Below are positions 7,940-16,972 of a DNA stretch of 64,000 bases, piece by piece; the first letter of the stretch is position 1; every line of letters begins with the position of its first letter. A model generated the notes under the pieces. The model was not told the origin of the DNA. It worked only from the letters and a program-made list of their open reading frames with translations, and searched no databases. A program made the translations under genes and the position numbers. The DNA comes from Treponema denticola ATCC 35405 (lineage in GTDB: Bacteria; Spirochaetota; Spirochaetia; Treponematales; Treponemataceae). The stretch covers positions 434,001 to 498,000 of the forward strand of contig NC_002967.9 in the NCBI RefSeq assembly GCF_000008185.1, read 5' to 3'.

Positions 7940-9108
7940 TTTAGTTTTTTCCTTTCTGAAACAACTTCCAAAAAGGCTTCAAGTCTTGTTGCAAATTGTC
8001 CCGCATCTTCTTGCGAATAATCCGATTCTATGTGAATATAGGGAAGTCCTTTTTGCATGATGTGTTTTCCGACAGTATGAGCTTCAAGGTTGAAGGTGTG
8101 GCAGGCAACCAAGGTACATTCGATTACGGCATCAGCCTTGTAGTGATCTAAAAGATAATCCAAATCCTTGAGCCTTCCGGGATTTGGACTCATAACGGAA
8201 CAGTTTGTTTTAAGATACTTTTCGGCAATAGCCTCAATCGGATCTCTTGCTGGGTCTTCGTCTACAAATTCCATGTGGGTGCGTAAACCCGAACAGCTGT
8301 CATAACCTACGATTACAGCTCCCAGTTTTTCAATCTGTGCCAAAATTTTTTCTTTTACGCCTCCCAAGGGGCAGCCCGTAACTAAAATCCTCGGCCGTTC
8401 ATCCCTTGTGCCTTTTAAATTCTTTTCCCAATATTCTTTTAATTCTTTTGTGCGTTTTACTATCTCGGCATTTTTCTGCTGTATATCGTATTGAAAACCG
8501 AAGGCTTCTTTTACATTAAACTGTTCCAAGCCTGAAACAGGAGAAGGGTCTAGGGCTGAAAGTTCAAAGAAATTTACAAGGTTTCTTCTTTCCTGATTGC
8601 AGTCCTTTATAGCCTGTCTTAAATCGTCTTCGGTTATTGTTATGTTATAAAATTCCTCGATTCTTTCTTTTAGCTTTTTTACCTCATCAGCCCAAAAGGG
8701 GTATGCCTTCGGATCAAGGTTATTTTGAGGAAGATGCATCACATAGGTCGGCTTTATATCGTTTAAAAGTTCGAACATCTTTTTTTTGCCGTCACAGGTA
8801 GTTTCTCCCACAATAAAATCAGAAAAATAAAAGAACGGACAGGTGTCGGTTATGGCATGTCCGTAAGAAGCTTTTATAAGAGGACATAGGTTCTTAGGTA
8901 AATCTCTCTCGGCTGCACTTATGGGCTTTTCACTTGTTGCACATAAAGAAACGGGAACGGCCCCGGCTGCATATACAAGTTCGGTAGGTACATAGGAACA
9001 GTAAAGGCCGATAACCTTGCCGCCTCCATCTTTTAAACTTTTTAAAGCTAAAAATTTTTTCTGCTGAGCTTCAGCCAAGCTGTCAAAGCCCTTAGGCAAA
9101 TTGTTCAT
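7936..9108 (-). CDS. Double-cubane-cluster anaerobic reductase-like protein
   Basis: About 390 residues, HgdB/YjiM family. Cys motifs occur in family order: VSLCATSEK, LCPLIKASYG, DTCPFFYFSD, ETTCDGKKKM, GYDSCSGLR, NCSVMSPN and ECTLVACHTFN. Start: two in-frame ATGs occur; I use the second (9108) because the GGAG ribosome binding site lies 7 bases before it and only one base before the first. No dedicated activase gene is beside it, so it may share the one at 4561. A homologous protein is encoded at 6112-7386 in the opposite direction. The TetR gene lies upstream on the same strand. Confidence 0.8.
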   Translation of the reverse strand: MNNLPKGFDSLAEAQQKKFLALKSLKDGGGKVIGLYCSYVPTELVYAAGAVPVSLCATSEKPISAAERDLPKNLCPLIKASYGHAITDTCPFFYFSDFIVGETTCDGKKKMFELLNDIKPTYVMHLPQNNLDPKAYPFWADEVKKLKERIEEFYNITITEDDLRQAIKDCNQERRNLVNFFELSALDPSPVSGLEQFNVKEAFGFQYDIQQKNAEIVKRTKELKEYWEKNLKGTRDERPRILVTGCPLGGVKEKILAQIEKLGAVIVGYDSCSGLRTHMEFVDEDPARDPIEAIAEKYLKTNCSVMSPNPGRLKDLDYLLDHYKADAVIECTLVACHTFNLEAHTVGKHIMQKGLPYIHIESDYSQEDAGQFATRLEAFLEVVSERKKLK

Positions 9109-9271
9109 AATCATACTCCAAAAATAGTTTAGATTGAGACACTCTATATTTATTATAATATATTAATATTTATTAAAAAAAATTACAAGTAGTTGAGGTA
9201 AATATATAAAATTTTATTGTTATGTTTGAGCAGTTTCGTTTAAAAACTCATTACGGTAGTTTGAGATATTT

Positions 9272-9919
9272 TTATAATATAATCTCACTTTTTATTGCAT
9301 TTTTAGAATATTTTTGCTTATAGTATTTTTCGGATAATATACCCGGTAAAATTACCGTTTGATAATAAGTTGTTTTTCTACTAAAGAAATCTTCCTTATC
9401 CGTGATTTTATTCTCTTTTATGTATAACATAAAACTGAACATTGAGGTAATTATTATGTGGTAAGCTATATTTGCCTTAATATTCGGATTAAGCTGCGCC
9501 TTTTGCTGCATTTCGGTAAGCTCATCAAGAATTGAGCGGTAAAGCTGCTTTGCATGCCCTCTAAAATAAAATTTGTACAGTACGTCTTCGGGAACATTCA
9601 ACCATGAAGTACTGAAATCTATCTCTTCCTGCGTCAAAATTTCATGCAGATCAAGCAGTTTCGCCGGGTAAAAAAAAGACGCATTCCGCCTTTTTTCCTC
9701 TTCAAAAATTTTTTTTTCTATCTCAGAGAAGAAAAATAGGTACATTTCCGCCTTATCATCAAAATATTTATAAAAACTCCCTATTGATATGTCCATCTCT
9801 TTTACTAAATCTCTTATCGAAATAGATTCATAATCTTTTTTTATAAACATATTATATATAGTTTTACGTAATTTTTCTTTCCGTTCATCGGATAATTTTA
9901 AAAAAGTGGATTTAGGCAT
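9272..9919 (-). CDS. TetR family transcriptional regulator
   Basis: About 215 residues. The N-terminal helix-turn-helix (ISIRDLVKEMDISIGSFYKY) is typical of TetR; the C-terminal part is a helical ligand-binding and dimer domain. The ATG at 9919 gives the usual TetR length; upstream in-frame starts at 9997 or 9970 would add an atypical extension. It is divergent from the peptide transporter operon, whose promoter holds a perfect palindrome, so it is the natural candidate regulator. The ligand is unknown. Confidence 0.85.
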   Translation of the reverse strand: MPKSTFLKLSDERKEKLRKTIYNMFIKKDYESISIRDLVKEMDISIGSFYKYFDDKAEMYLFFFSEIEKKIFEEEKRRNASFFYPAKLLDLHEILTQEEIDFSTSWLNVPEDVLYKFYFRGHAKQLYRSILDELTEMQQKAQLNPNIKANIAYHIIITSMFSFMLYIKENKITDKEDFFSRKTTYYQTVILPGILSEKYYKQKYSKNAIKSEIIL

Positions 9920-10014
9920 TTTTTCTGAGATTCTCCAATAATTTGATATACGTTTGACATTAGCTAACATTGTATAATAATTTAGGAAAAAAAGCAATAT
10001 TTTTATTTTTTTTG

Positions 10015-10043
10015 TTGACAGCCATTTAAAACCGTGTTATACT
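10015..10043 (+). promoter_or_regulatory. Sigma-70 promoter of the peptide transporter operon
   Basis: A perfect TTGACA (10015-10020), a 17-base spacer and TATACT (10038-10043). The predicted transcription start is near 10050, at the edge of the palindrome at 10052. Confidence 0.8.
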
Positions 10044-10051
10044 TTTCTTAA

Positions 10052-10067
10052 AGTGAACATGTTCACT
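10052..10067. promoter_or_regulatory. Palindromic operator, probably for the TetR regulator
   Basis: AGTGAACATGTTCACT is a perfect 16-bp inverted repeat lying just downstream of the -10 element, overlapping the expected start of transcription. Its size and position fit a TetR operator repressing the transporter operon. That it binds the protein encoded at 9272-9919 is inferred from proximity. Confidence 0.7.
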
Positions 10068-10120
10068 ATGCATTATAGGAATGTGATTGTTTTAAGATTT
10101 TTTTATGAGTAGGTGGCTTA

Positions 10121-11083
10121 ATGAAAAAGTATATTTTGAAAAGGAGTTTTTCAGCTTTTATAACGATTATTGTCGTTTTTACCATTAATTTTATAATTAT
10201 TAATATTGCCCCCGGCAATCCCATTAAGACTATGATGGGAAAAGAAACCGATAATATTGAGCAAACTAAAGCTCTTGAAGAAAAATATGGCTTAAACAAG
10301 CCTCTATATGAGCAATATTTCCGATATTTAAAAAATATTTCAACAGGAGATTTAGGAATTTCAATTATATACAATAAACCCGTTTCAAAAATGATTTTAG
10401 AGAAAATAGGGCCTACAATCCTTCTTGTACTTACAGCTGCAGTTATATCGCTTCTTCTTGGTACGGCTATGGGAATAGTCGCTGCTCGGAAAGAAGGAGG
10501 TTTTATTGATGTAAGCTTATCGGGTATAAACTATGTTTTAAACGCTTTACCGTCTTTTTGGCTGGCATTAATGCTGATTATTTTATTTTCTACAAAATTG
10601 AAATGGCTGCCGACATTCGGAATGACCGATCCCAGAGCAGGATATACCGGAATTAAATATATAAAAGATGTAATTATCCACCTAATTTTACCTATAACAA
10701 CTTTAGTCTTGATAGAGCTTCCGTTGTATTTTCGAATTGCGAAGTCTTCGGTTCTACAGGTAACAAATGAAGATTTTATTATGACATTAAGAGCTGCGGG
10801 TATGAATGAAAAAAAGATTTTTAGAAAATATATTTTTAAAAATGCGATTTTACCTACAATTACCGTTTTCGGCATATCGTTGGCATATTTAATTACAGGT
10901 GTAGCTCTTATCGAAATTGTTTTTGCATGGCCGGGAACGGGAAGGCTTGTATTAAATGCCATTAATCAAAGAGATTATCCCGTTTTAATGGGTATTTATC
11001 TCATTATGAGTATTGCAATTGCTGTTATGATGATGGTTGTAGATATTGTGTATGCAATAGTAGATCCCAGAATCAGATATTAA
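10121..11083 (+). CDS. Peptide ABC transporter permease, DppB/OppB family
   Basis: A 320-residue inner-membrane permease with the OppB plan: MKKYILKRSF start, first membrane helix, a periplasmic domain of ~70 residues, then five further helices. The EAA-like loop (EDFIMTLRAAGMNEKKIF) at about residue 215 contacts the ATPase subunits. It is the first gene of a six-gene operon. The neighbouring permease, two ATPases and binding protein complete a dipeptide/oligopeptide importer. Confidence 0.9.
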   Translation: MKKYILKRSFSAFITIIVVFTINFIIINIAPGNPIKTMMGKETDNIEQTKALEEKYGLNKPLYEQYFRYLKNISTGDLGISIIYNKPVSKMILEKIGPTILLVLTAAVISLLLGTAMGIVAARKEGGFIDVSLSGINYVLNALPSFWLALMLIILFSTKLKWLPTFGMTDPRAGYTGIKYIKDVIIHLILPITTLVLIELPLYFRIAKSSVLQVTNEDFIMTLRAAGMNEKKIFRKYIFKNAILPTITVFGISLAYLITGVALIEIVFAWPGTGRLVLNAINQRDYPVLMGIYLIMSIAIAVMMMVVDIVYAIVDPRIRY

Positions 11084-11094
11084 GGGGATGAATT

Positions 11095-11949
11095 ATGAAA
11101 ATCGAAAAAATACGGGAACTTTGTAAAGCGGCTTATTCTGACAAGCAAATGAGGCTGGGACTTATCTGTCTTTTAATATTGCTGATAATCATATCGTTTG
11201 CTCCTCAAATTGCAAATTTTAATCCCTATGAATACGGGAATGATATTCTATCCGGCTTAGGAAAAAACGGACATATTTTAGGAACCAACCATATGGGACA
11301 AGACGTTTTCAGTATGATTATTTACGGCACAGCGACATCATTAAAAGTTGCTATCATTTCAGCCTTAATATCGGGAATCCTAGGTGTAATAATCGGAGGG
11401 ATAGCAGGATTTTTTGGAGGCAAGGTAGATCAAATAATATCCGAATGTATAAATATTTTTATGATGCTCCCCACCTTCTTTTTGATTCTATTGATTATAG
11501 CTCTTTTCGGGAGCAGCATTTATAACGTCATGGTAGTTATCGGAATAACAACATGGCCGAGTAATGCAAAACTAATGCGGGCTCAAGCCCTTTCAATACG
11601 GGAACGCACATATGTTAAGTCGGCAAAAGCTCTCGGAGAAAACAACAGACAAATTTTATTTAAATATATTATTCCTAACGGCATTTTTCCTGTGATTGCA
11701 AATACTACGGTAGGAATGTCCAATGCTATTTTAACGGAAGCGGGCCTTTCTTTTCTAGGATTGGGAGATCCGAATATTATCTCGTGGGGACAAATGATAT
11801 ATCAGGGAAAGCCATATATCACAACCGCATGGTGGATATCGACATTTGCAGGGATAGGGATCGTAGTAACGGTAACTACATTTTATCTTTTAGGTGACGG
11901 ATTAAATCACATCCTAAACCCGAAAAACATATCAAGCGGAGGCAGGTAA
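11095..11949 (+). CDS. Peptide ABC transporter permease, DppC/OppC family
   Basis: A 284-residue inner-membrane partner of the preceding permease. It has an N-terminal helix, the HILGTNHMGQDVFSMI motif typical of DppC/OppC, and an EAA loop (ERTYVKSAKALGENNRQILF). An AGGGGATG-like ribosome binding site precedes the ATG. It is separated from the next gene by 2 bases. Confidence 0.9.
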   Translation: MKIEKIRELCKAAYSDKQMRLGLICLLILLIIISFAPQIANFNPYEYGNDILSGLGKNGHILGTNHMGQDVFSMIIYGTATSLKVAIISALISGILGVIIGGIAGFFGGKVDQIISECINIFMMLPTFFLILLIIALFGSSIYNVMVVIGITTWPSNAKLMRAQALSIRERTYVKSAKALGENNRQILFKYIIPNGIFPVIANTTVGMSNAILTEAGLSFLGLGDPNIISWGQMIYQGKPYITTAWWISTFAGIGIVVTVTTFYLLGDGLNHILNPKNISSGGR

Positions 11950-11951
11950 AC

Positions 11952-12920
11952 ATGGAAACCGTTTTAAATGTAGAAAAAATAAACATCACATATAGAAACA
12001 AACATAAAAGCGTGTATGCGGTAAAAGATATTTCGTTTATGCTGAATCAAGGAGATTCGCTGGGAATTGTAGGTGAATCCGGTTCCGGAAAATCCACATT
12101 AGCTATGGGGCTTTTAAAGTTATTACCCGCCCGCAGTACAGCTATTACAGGATGCGTCGAATTCGATAAAAAAAATTTATTGGAATTAACCGACCGGCAA
12201 TATAACGAACTGCGATGGAAAGAAATCTCTGTTGTGTTTCAAAAATCAATGAATGCATTAAGTCCTGTACATAGAATCAGCGTACAAATAGAAGACATTT
12301 ACCGCGTACATTATCCAGACACTCCGTCCCAGAAAATTAAAGAGAGGGCATTATATTTATTTTCACTGGTTAATCTTTCCAGCCGTGTTTATAATTTATA
12401 TCCTCATGAGCTAAGCGGCGGAATGCTGCAGCGCATATCGATTGCAATCAGTCTATTGTTTTCGCCTAAACTTTTAATTTTAGATGAAGCTACGACGGCT
12501 CTGGACACGGTTACACAGGGACAAATATTGGATGAAATAGTTAAGCTCGAAACCGAAATGAATATGACTCGTATTATGATTACTCATGATATAAGTGTTG
12601 TTTCGCAATCATGTAATAAAGTAGGAATTATGTATGCAGGAGAATTAATGGAAATAGGAGCTACGGAAACCGTTTTAAAATATCCGAAACATCCTTATAC
12701 CAAAGCGCTTATAGAATCCTTTCCCTCCTTGTACGGAGAAAAAAAACCGCTTAAATCCATAGAAGGGTTTATTCCCGATTTATCGCAGCAATACAAAGGA
12801 TGCATTTTTGCTCCGCGTTGTAAGAATGCAATGGATATATGCAAATCCCATAAACCTCAGAAAACCGAATTTAAAGACGGGGATGTGTATTGTCATCTTT
12901 ATGAGGAGGCGGCAAAATGA
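11952..12920 (+). CDS. Peptide ABC transporter ATPase, DppD/OppD family
   Basis: A 322-residue cytoplasmic ATPase with Walker A (GESGSGKST), signature (LSGGMLQR), Walker B (LLILDEATTALD) and the His switch (ITHDISVV). The C-terminal oligopeptide-transporter extension carries the Cys cluster (CIFAPRCKNAMDICK) known from DppD/DppF to bind an iron-sulfur cluster or metal. The stop overlaps the next start by 4 bases. Confidence 0.9.
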   Translation: METVLNVEKINITYRNKHKSVYAVKDISFMLNQGDSLGIVGESGSGKSTLAMGLLKLLPARSTAITGCVEFDKKNLLELTDRQYNELRWKEISVVFQKSMNALSPVHRISVQIEDIYRVHYPDTPSQKIKERALYLFSLVNLSSRVYNLYPHELSGGMLQRISIAISLLFSPKLLILDEATTALDTVTQGQILDEIVKLETEMNMTRIMITHDISVVSQSCNKVGIMYAGELMEIGATETVLKYPKHPYTKALIESFPSLYGEKKPLKSIEGFIPDLSQQYKGCIFAPRCKNAMDICKSHKPQKTEFKDGDVYCHLYEEAAK

Positions 12921-13894
12921 AAGAATTTATCAGTATTCAAAATATAAAAAAATTTTATCCGGTAAAAAAAGGAAAATCATTATTTACAAAAAGCCGTTCA
13001 TTTGTTAAAGCTCTTGATAATATCAACTTGGAATTAAAACAAGGAGAAATTCTGGGTTTAATCGGCGAAAGCGGCTGCGGAAAATCTACATTAGGAAGAA
13101 TATTAAGCCGCTTGGAAGAACCGACGGACGGTGATGTATATATAGACGGACTTTCAACAAAGCAGATAATGAAAAACGACTCTAAAGGTTTTAGAAGATT
13201 AGTGCAAATTATATTTCAAAACCCGTATGATTCCTTTACACCGAAAAATACCATAGAAGAAATATTGTTGCGTCCGTTAAAAATACACAATATTGCAGAA
13301 AATGATGCTGAAAGAAAAAAGATTCTCATAACGGAATTGGAAAACGGAGGCTTACATCCTGCTGCCGATTTTTTAAAACGATATCCGCATCAATTATCTG
13401 GCGGCCAATTACAAAGAATTTCGATTATACGCGCAATGCTATTAAAACCGCAATTTATAATTGCCGATGAACCCGTTTCAATGCTGGATGTATCGGTTAG
13501 GGCAGATATTATAAATATGCTTCTTAATTTAAAAAAGCAATATAATGCAACTATTGTCTTTATCAGCCATGATATAAGTTTAACTCGGTATATTTCGGAT
13601 AAAATTGCTGTTATGTACTTAGGGCGAATTGTAGAATATGGAGATGCTGATGATATAATCAAAAATCCCAAACATCCGTATACAAAAGTTTTAATATCAA
13701 ACTGCGGTTCGTCCGACCCTACGGAAAAAACCGAAAAAATTTTTATACAAGGAGAGCCGCCAACTCCGATTGACCCGAAAGATATGTGTTATTTTGCACC
13801 GAGGTGTTTTATGGCGACGGATGAATGTTTCGGTTCTTATCCGGATACTAAAAAATTGTATGAAGGGCACATTGCTGCTTGTCATAAATTATAA
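12917..13894 (+). CDS. Peptide ABC transporter ATPase, DppF/OppF family
   Basis: A 325-residue second ATPase with Walker A (GESGCGKST), signature (LSGGQLQR), Walker B (FIIADEPVSMLD) and His switch (FISHDISL). The C-terminal CYFAPRCFMATDEC cluster matches its partner. It is translationally coupled to the DppD-like gene and pairs with it to drive import. Confidence 0.9.
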   Translation: MKEFISIQNIKKFYPVKKGKSLFTKSRSFVKALDNINLELKQGEILGLIGESGCGKSTLGRILSRLEEPTDGDVYIDGLSTKQIMKNDSKGFRRLVQIIFQNPYDSFTPKNTIEEILLRPLKIHNIAENDAERKKILITELENGGLHPAADFLKRYPHQLSGGQLQRISIIRAMLLKPQFIIADEPVSMLDVSVRADIINMLLNLKKQYNATIVFISHDISLTRYISDKIAVMYLGRIVEYGDADDIIKNPKHPYTKVLISNCGSSDPTEKTEKIFIQGEPPTPIDPKDMCYFAPRCFMATDECFGSYPDTKKLYEGHIAACHKL

Positions 13895-13912
13895 ACAATA
13901 GGAGAGAAGAAA

Positions 13913-15496
13913 ATGAAAAAAAGAATTGCAATGCTGCTTATGGCAGCGGTCTTGATGGTTACTGTATTGGTAATTTCATGCAGTAAGGATGAGGCAGAAA
14001 TGGGAACCGGTGGAAAAACAACGGAAAAAACTACCCTCATTGTAGGAGCAGGCGGAGATCCGATGAGTTGGAATCCGGACAGCTTGCCCGATGACAACGG
14101 GTATCCGATTTTCCAAAATATATTCAATCGGTTGGTCAAATTGGACGCATCAAAAAATATTATACCCGATTTGGCCGAATCGTGGGATATTTCACCCGAC
14201 GGAAAAGAGATAACGTTTTATCTTCACACGGCTGAATGGCATGACGGAAAACCTGTAACGGCCGATGATGTAAAATACACATTTGATTATATTGCAAAGA
14301 AAAATACATACTTGTTATATTCACGGCTTCAAATTATTGACGAAATAGTTGTAAAAGACAGTAAGACAGTTGTGTTTAAATTAAAAGTTCCTGATGTATC
14401 GCTTGTGGCAAATCTCGGCTGGTATGCGTCATTTGTTCTCCCGAAGCATATTTTTGATAACGGACAGGAATGGGAAGATAATATTGCAGCCAAAGAAAAG
14501 CCGATAGGTTCGGGGCCCTTTAAACTCTTAAAATTTAAACAAGGGGAATCGGTTACACTTGAAGCAAATAAAAACTATTTTATGGGAGCCCCGAAAATAG
14601 ACAATGTAATTTTTACAATAATTCCCGATAGTGCTACAGCAGTACAAGCTCTTGTAAACGGCGAAATAGATGTATTGGAAAATATACCGGCAGCAAATAA
14701 TAGAGAACTTTTAGCAAATCCTCAGCTTAGACTGGTATTCAATGAATATCCGTCGCCGATGAGAATTATCTTTAATATGCGGAATGAAAAAGTTAAGGAT
14801 GTAAATTTAAGAAGGGCGATTGCAAGTGCAATAAATAAAAAAGAAATTTCCGATAAAATTTTCGACGGAGTACAAAAGCCTGAATATGCTATGTATCCTC
14901 AATTTATAAAATGGGTAAGCAATACGGAAAATGTATCTCCTCAATTTAACATTGATGCCGCAAGAAAAATTTTACAGGATGCCGGATACAAGGCTGATAA
15001 AGACGGATTTTTTGTACGCGGTTTGCAAATAGAAGTTTTTGAGGGAGGAGGATATCCCGATGCTGCAAAATTAATGCAGGCAACACTTGCAAAAGCCGGT
15101 ATTGAATTAAAGGTAAACGTATCTGAATATAATGCATGGTCGGATAAAGTAGGGGCAAATAGAGATTTTATGCTGGAACTACAAGGCGGCTTTATGGGGC
15201 CTGATCCGGCAGCTCTTTATTCCAGATATGGTACTGATGAATCAAATAATTGGAGCGGGTATTCCAATATAAAGTTTGATGAGCTATGTAAAAAAGGTTT
15301 GACTGTAGGTAATAAAGAAGAACGAGCTGCAATTTATAAAGAAGCCCAAAAAATTTTAGCCGAAGATTTACCTTTTATTCCTATAGTAGGGTTTGCATCC
15401 TACGATGCAAATTCAGTAAATTTTAAAAATTTACCTATAGACGGAACAGGAAAATGGGGTTGGCAAGAATATACATTTACTGAAAAAGTGAAATAA
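13913..15496 (+). CDS. Peptide-binding lipoprotein, SBP_bac_5 (DppA/OppA) family
   Basis: A 527-residue solute-binding protein. The lipoprotein signal ends at Cys23 (VLVISC), so the mature protein is anchored by lipid. Family 5 features are present: an early IVGAGGDPMSWNPDS strand, the LAESWDISPDGKEITFYL motif, and DGKPVTADDVKYTFDY. It should capture peptides for the permease-ATPase set encoded directly upstream. GGAGAG precedes the ATG. For a peptide-fermenting oral spirochete this fits nutrient uptake. Confidence 0.9.
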   Translation: MKKRIAMLLMAAVLMVTVLVISCSKDEAEMGTGGKTTEKTTLIVGAGGDPMSWNPDSLPDDNGYPIFQNIFNRLVKLDASKNIIPDLAESWDISPDGKEITFYLHTAEWHDGKPVTADDVKYTFDYIAKKNTYLLYSRLQIIDEIVVKDSKTVVFKLKVPDVSLVANLGWYASFVLPKHIFDNGQEWEDNIAAKEKPIGSGPFKLLKFKQGESVTLEANKNYFMGAPKIDNVIFTIIPDSATAVQALVNGEIDVLENIPAANNRELLANPQLRLVFNEYPSPMRIIFNMRNEKVKDVNLRRAIASAINKKEISDKIFDGVQKPEYAMYPQFIKWVSNTENVSPQFNIDAARKILQDAGYKADKDGFFVRGLQIEVFEGGGYPDAAKLMQATLAKAGIELKVNVSEYNAWSDKVGANRDFMLELQGGFMGPDPAALYSRYGTDESNNWSGYSNIKFDELCKKGLTVGNKEERAAIYKEAQKILAEDLPFIPIVGFASYDANSVNFKNLPIDGTGKWGWQEYTFTEKVK

Positions 15497-15513
15497 CAGG
15501 GAAGGGTAATCAA

Positions 15514-16905
15514 GTGAATAAAATATTTGAAGATGTTATCAACCGGGTACCCGATTATAAAGAGTTTATGACCGTCGATGAAATGAATTCGGCAAGTAAA
15601 GCCCTTGCAAAAAAATATCCTGATATAGTGGAAGAGTTCGAATTCGGGACGACCAGAGACGGTGATAAGATCATAGGTTTAAAAATAGGAAAAGGAAGGC
15701 AAAATGCTCTTGTTTTCGGCCTCCCTCATCCGAATGAACCTATCGGTACTATGATGTTGGATTATTTTACAAAAGAATTGGCTGAAAATAACAAATTGCG
15801 GGATGAACTGAATTACACGTGGTATATTGTAAAAGCTTGGGATTCCGACGGGACCAGACTGAACGAGGGCTGGTTTAAGGGGCCGTTTACGCTTTATAAC
15901 TACGCAAGAAATTTTTTTAGGCCTGCAGGTCATCAACAAGTGGATTGGACATTCCCGATAGAGTACAAGGAATTGAAATTTACCGATTCCATTCCCGAAA
16001 CTGTTGCAATGATGCATCTAATCGATAAAATTAAACCTCGATTCATTTATTCGCTTCATAACGCAGGATTTGGTGGGGTCTACTGGTATTTATCGCGCGA
16101 TATCCCGAAAGTATATGCCGGCTTAAAAGAAGCGGCAAAAAAACAAAATGTACCGCTGAATTTGGGGGAACCTGAGGCTCCATACTGCAAGGCCTTTGCC
16201 CCTGCAATTTATAAAGAACTCGGTATTCGCGATAATTACGATTACTTGGAAAAATACGGTGTAAAAGATATTCCGAAAGCAATCGGCGTCGGGACATGCA
16301 GCGCAGACTATGCCGGGGAAAAGTATAAATCTTTTACAATGTTGACTGAACTTCCGTATTTTTATAGCGAAAAGATTATTGACCTATCGGACAGCGGAGA
16401 AAACCGAGGTGAGATAGTGAGAAAATCTTTAGAAGAAAACAGAAAAAGCGAAGCGTTCATTTTGGATTCTTTAAAAAAGACAAGGAAGCATATGGCAAAA
16501 AATAATCCGTTTTTACTTGCCTTGGATGCTTTTACAGGAAGAAAGGATGATTATGAAGCTGCCGTTAAGATGACTTACGAAGATGAAAATTATAGTAAAA
16601 AGAATGCTACGGTTGCAGAAAAATTTGACAATGAATGGATTAAAAAATTTTATAAGATGCTGTCTTTCGGCCTTTTAACAAGAGCCAATGAAACAGAGCT
16701 TTTTAAAATGAAAAAAGCAAAGGAGGAAAATAAAGAAAAAGAAAAAGCTTTATCTAATGAATTTAACGCAGCGGAAAAGAAACTCCAGGTATTAAGCGAC
16801 GAATTGGAAGCCAATATTAAGTATAGTGTTGTTCCCATCAAAAAGCTGGTATCCATACAGTTGGAATGCGGCTTGCTCGTTGCCGAATATTTAAAAAATG
16901 TATAA
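15514..16905 (+). CDS. M14 family zinc carboxypeptidase, cytoplasmic
   Basis: A 463-residue peptidase-like protein. The zinc-site pattern of M14 is visible: HPNEP at about residue 70-74 (His and Glu ligands) and YSLHNAG near residue 180 (third His). There is no signal peptide, so it should act in the cytoplasm. It is the last gene of the peptide transporter operon, 17 bases after the binding protein, which suggests it trims imported peptides. The C-terminal ~120 residues form a charged coiled coil not usual for short M14 enzymes. It is closest to uncharacterised bacterial M14 proteins; specificity is unknown. Confidence 0.75.
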   Translation: MNKIFEDVINRVPDYKEFMTVDEMNSASKALAKKYPDIVEEFEFGTTRDGDKIIGLKIGKGRQNALVFGLPHPNEPIGTMMLDYFTKELAENNKLRDELNYTWYIVKAWDSDGTRLNEGWFKGPFTLYNYARNFFRPAGHQQVDWTFPIEYKELKFTDSIPETVAMMHLIDKIKPRFIYSLHNAGFGGVYWYLSRDIPKVYAGLKEAAKKQNVPLNLGEPEAPYCKAFAPAIYKELGIRDNYDYLEKYGVKDIPKAIGVGTCSADYAGEKYKSFTMLTELPYFYSEKIIDLSDSGENRGEIVRKSLEENRKSEAFILDSLKKTRKHMAKNNPFLLALDAFTGRKDDYEAAVKMTYEDENYSKKNATVAEKFDNEWIKKFYKMLSFGLLTRANETELFKMKKAKEENKEKEKALSNEFNAAEKKLQVLSDELEANIKYSVVPIKKLVSIQLECGLLVAEYLKNV

Positions 16906-16917
16906 GTAAAAATATCT

Positions 16918-16968
16918 GAAAGGGCCGTCTAAAAAATTGAGTTGCTATCGCTTTTAGACAGCCCTTTC
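16918..16968. terminator. Strong hairpin between convergent genes, likely terminator
   Basis: GAAAGGGC-C-GTCTAAAA at 16918-16934 pairs with TTTTAGAC-A-GCCCTTTC at 16952-16968, a 16-bp stem with a single mismatch. It lies in the 67 bases between the M14 peptidase stop and the LysR stop. T-rich sequence follows on the minus strand and a short T run further away on the plus strand. Confidence 0.7.
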
Positions 16969-16972
16969 ACTG

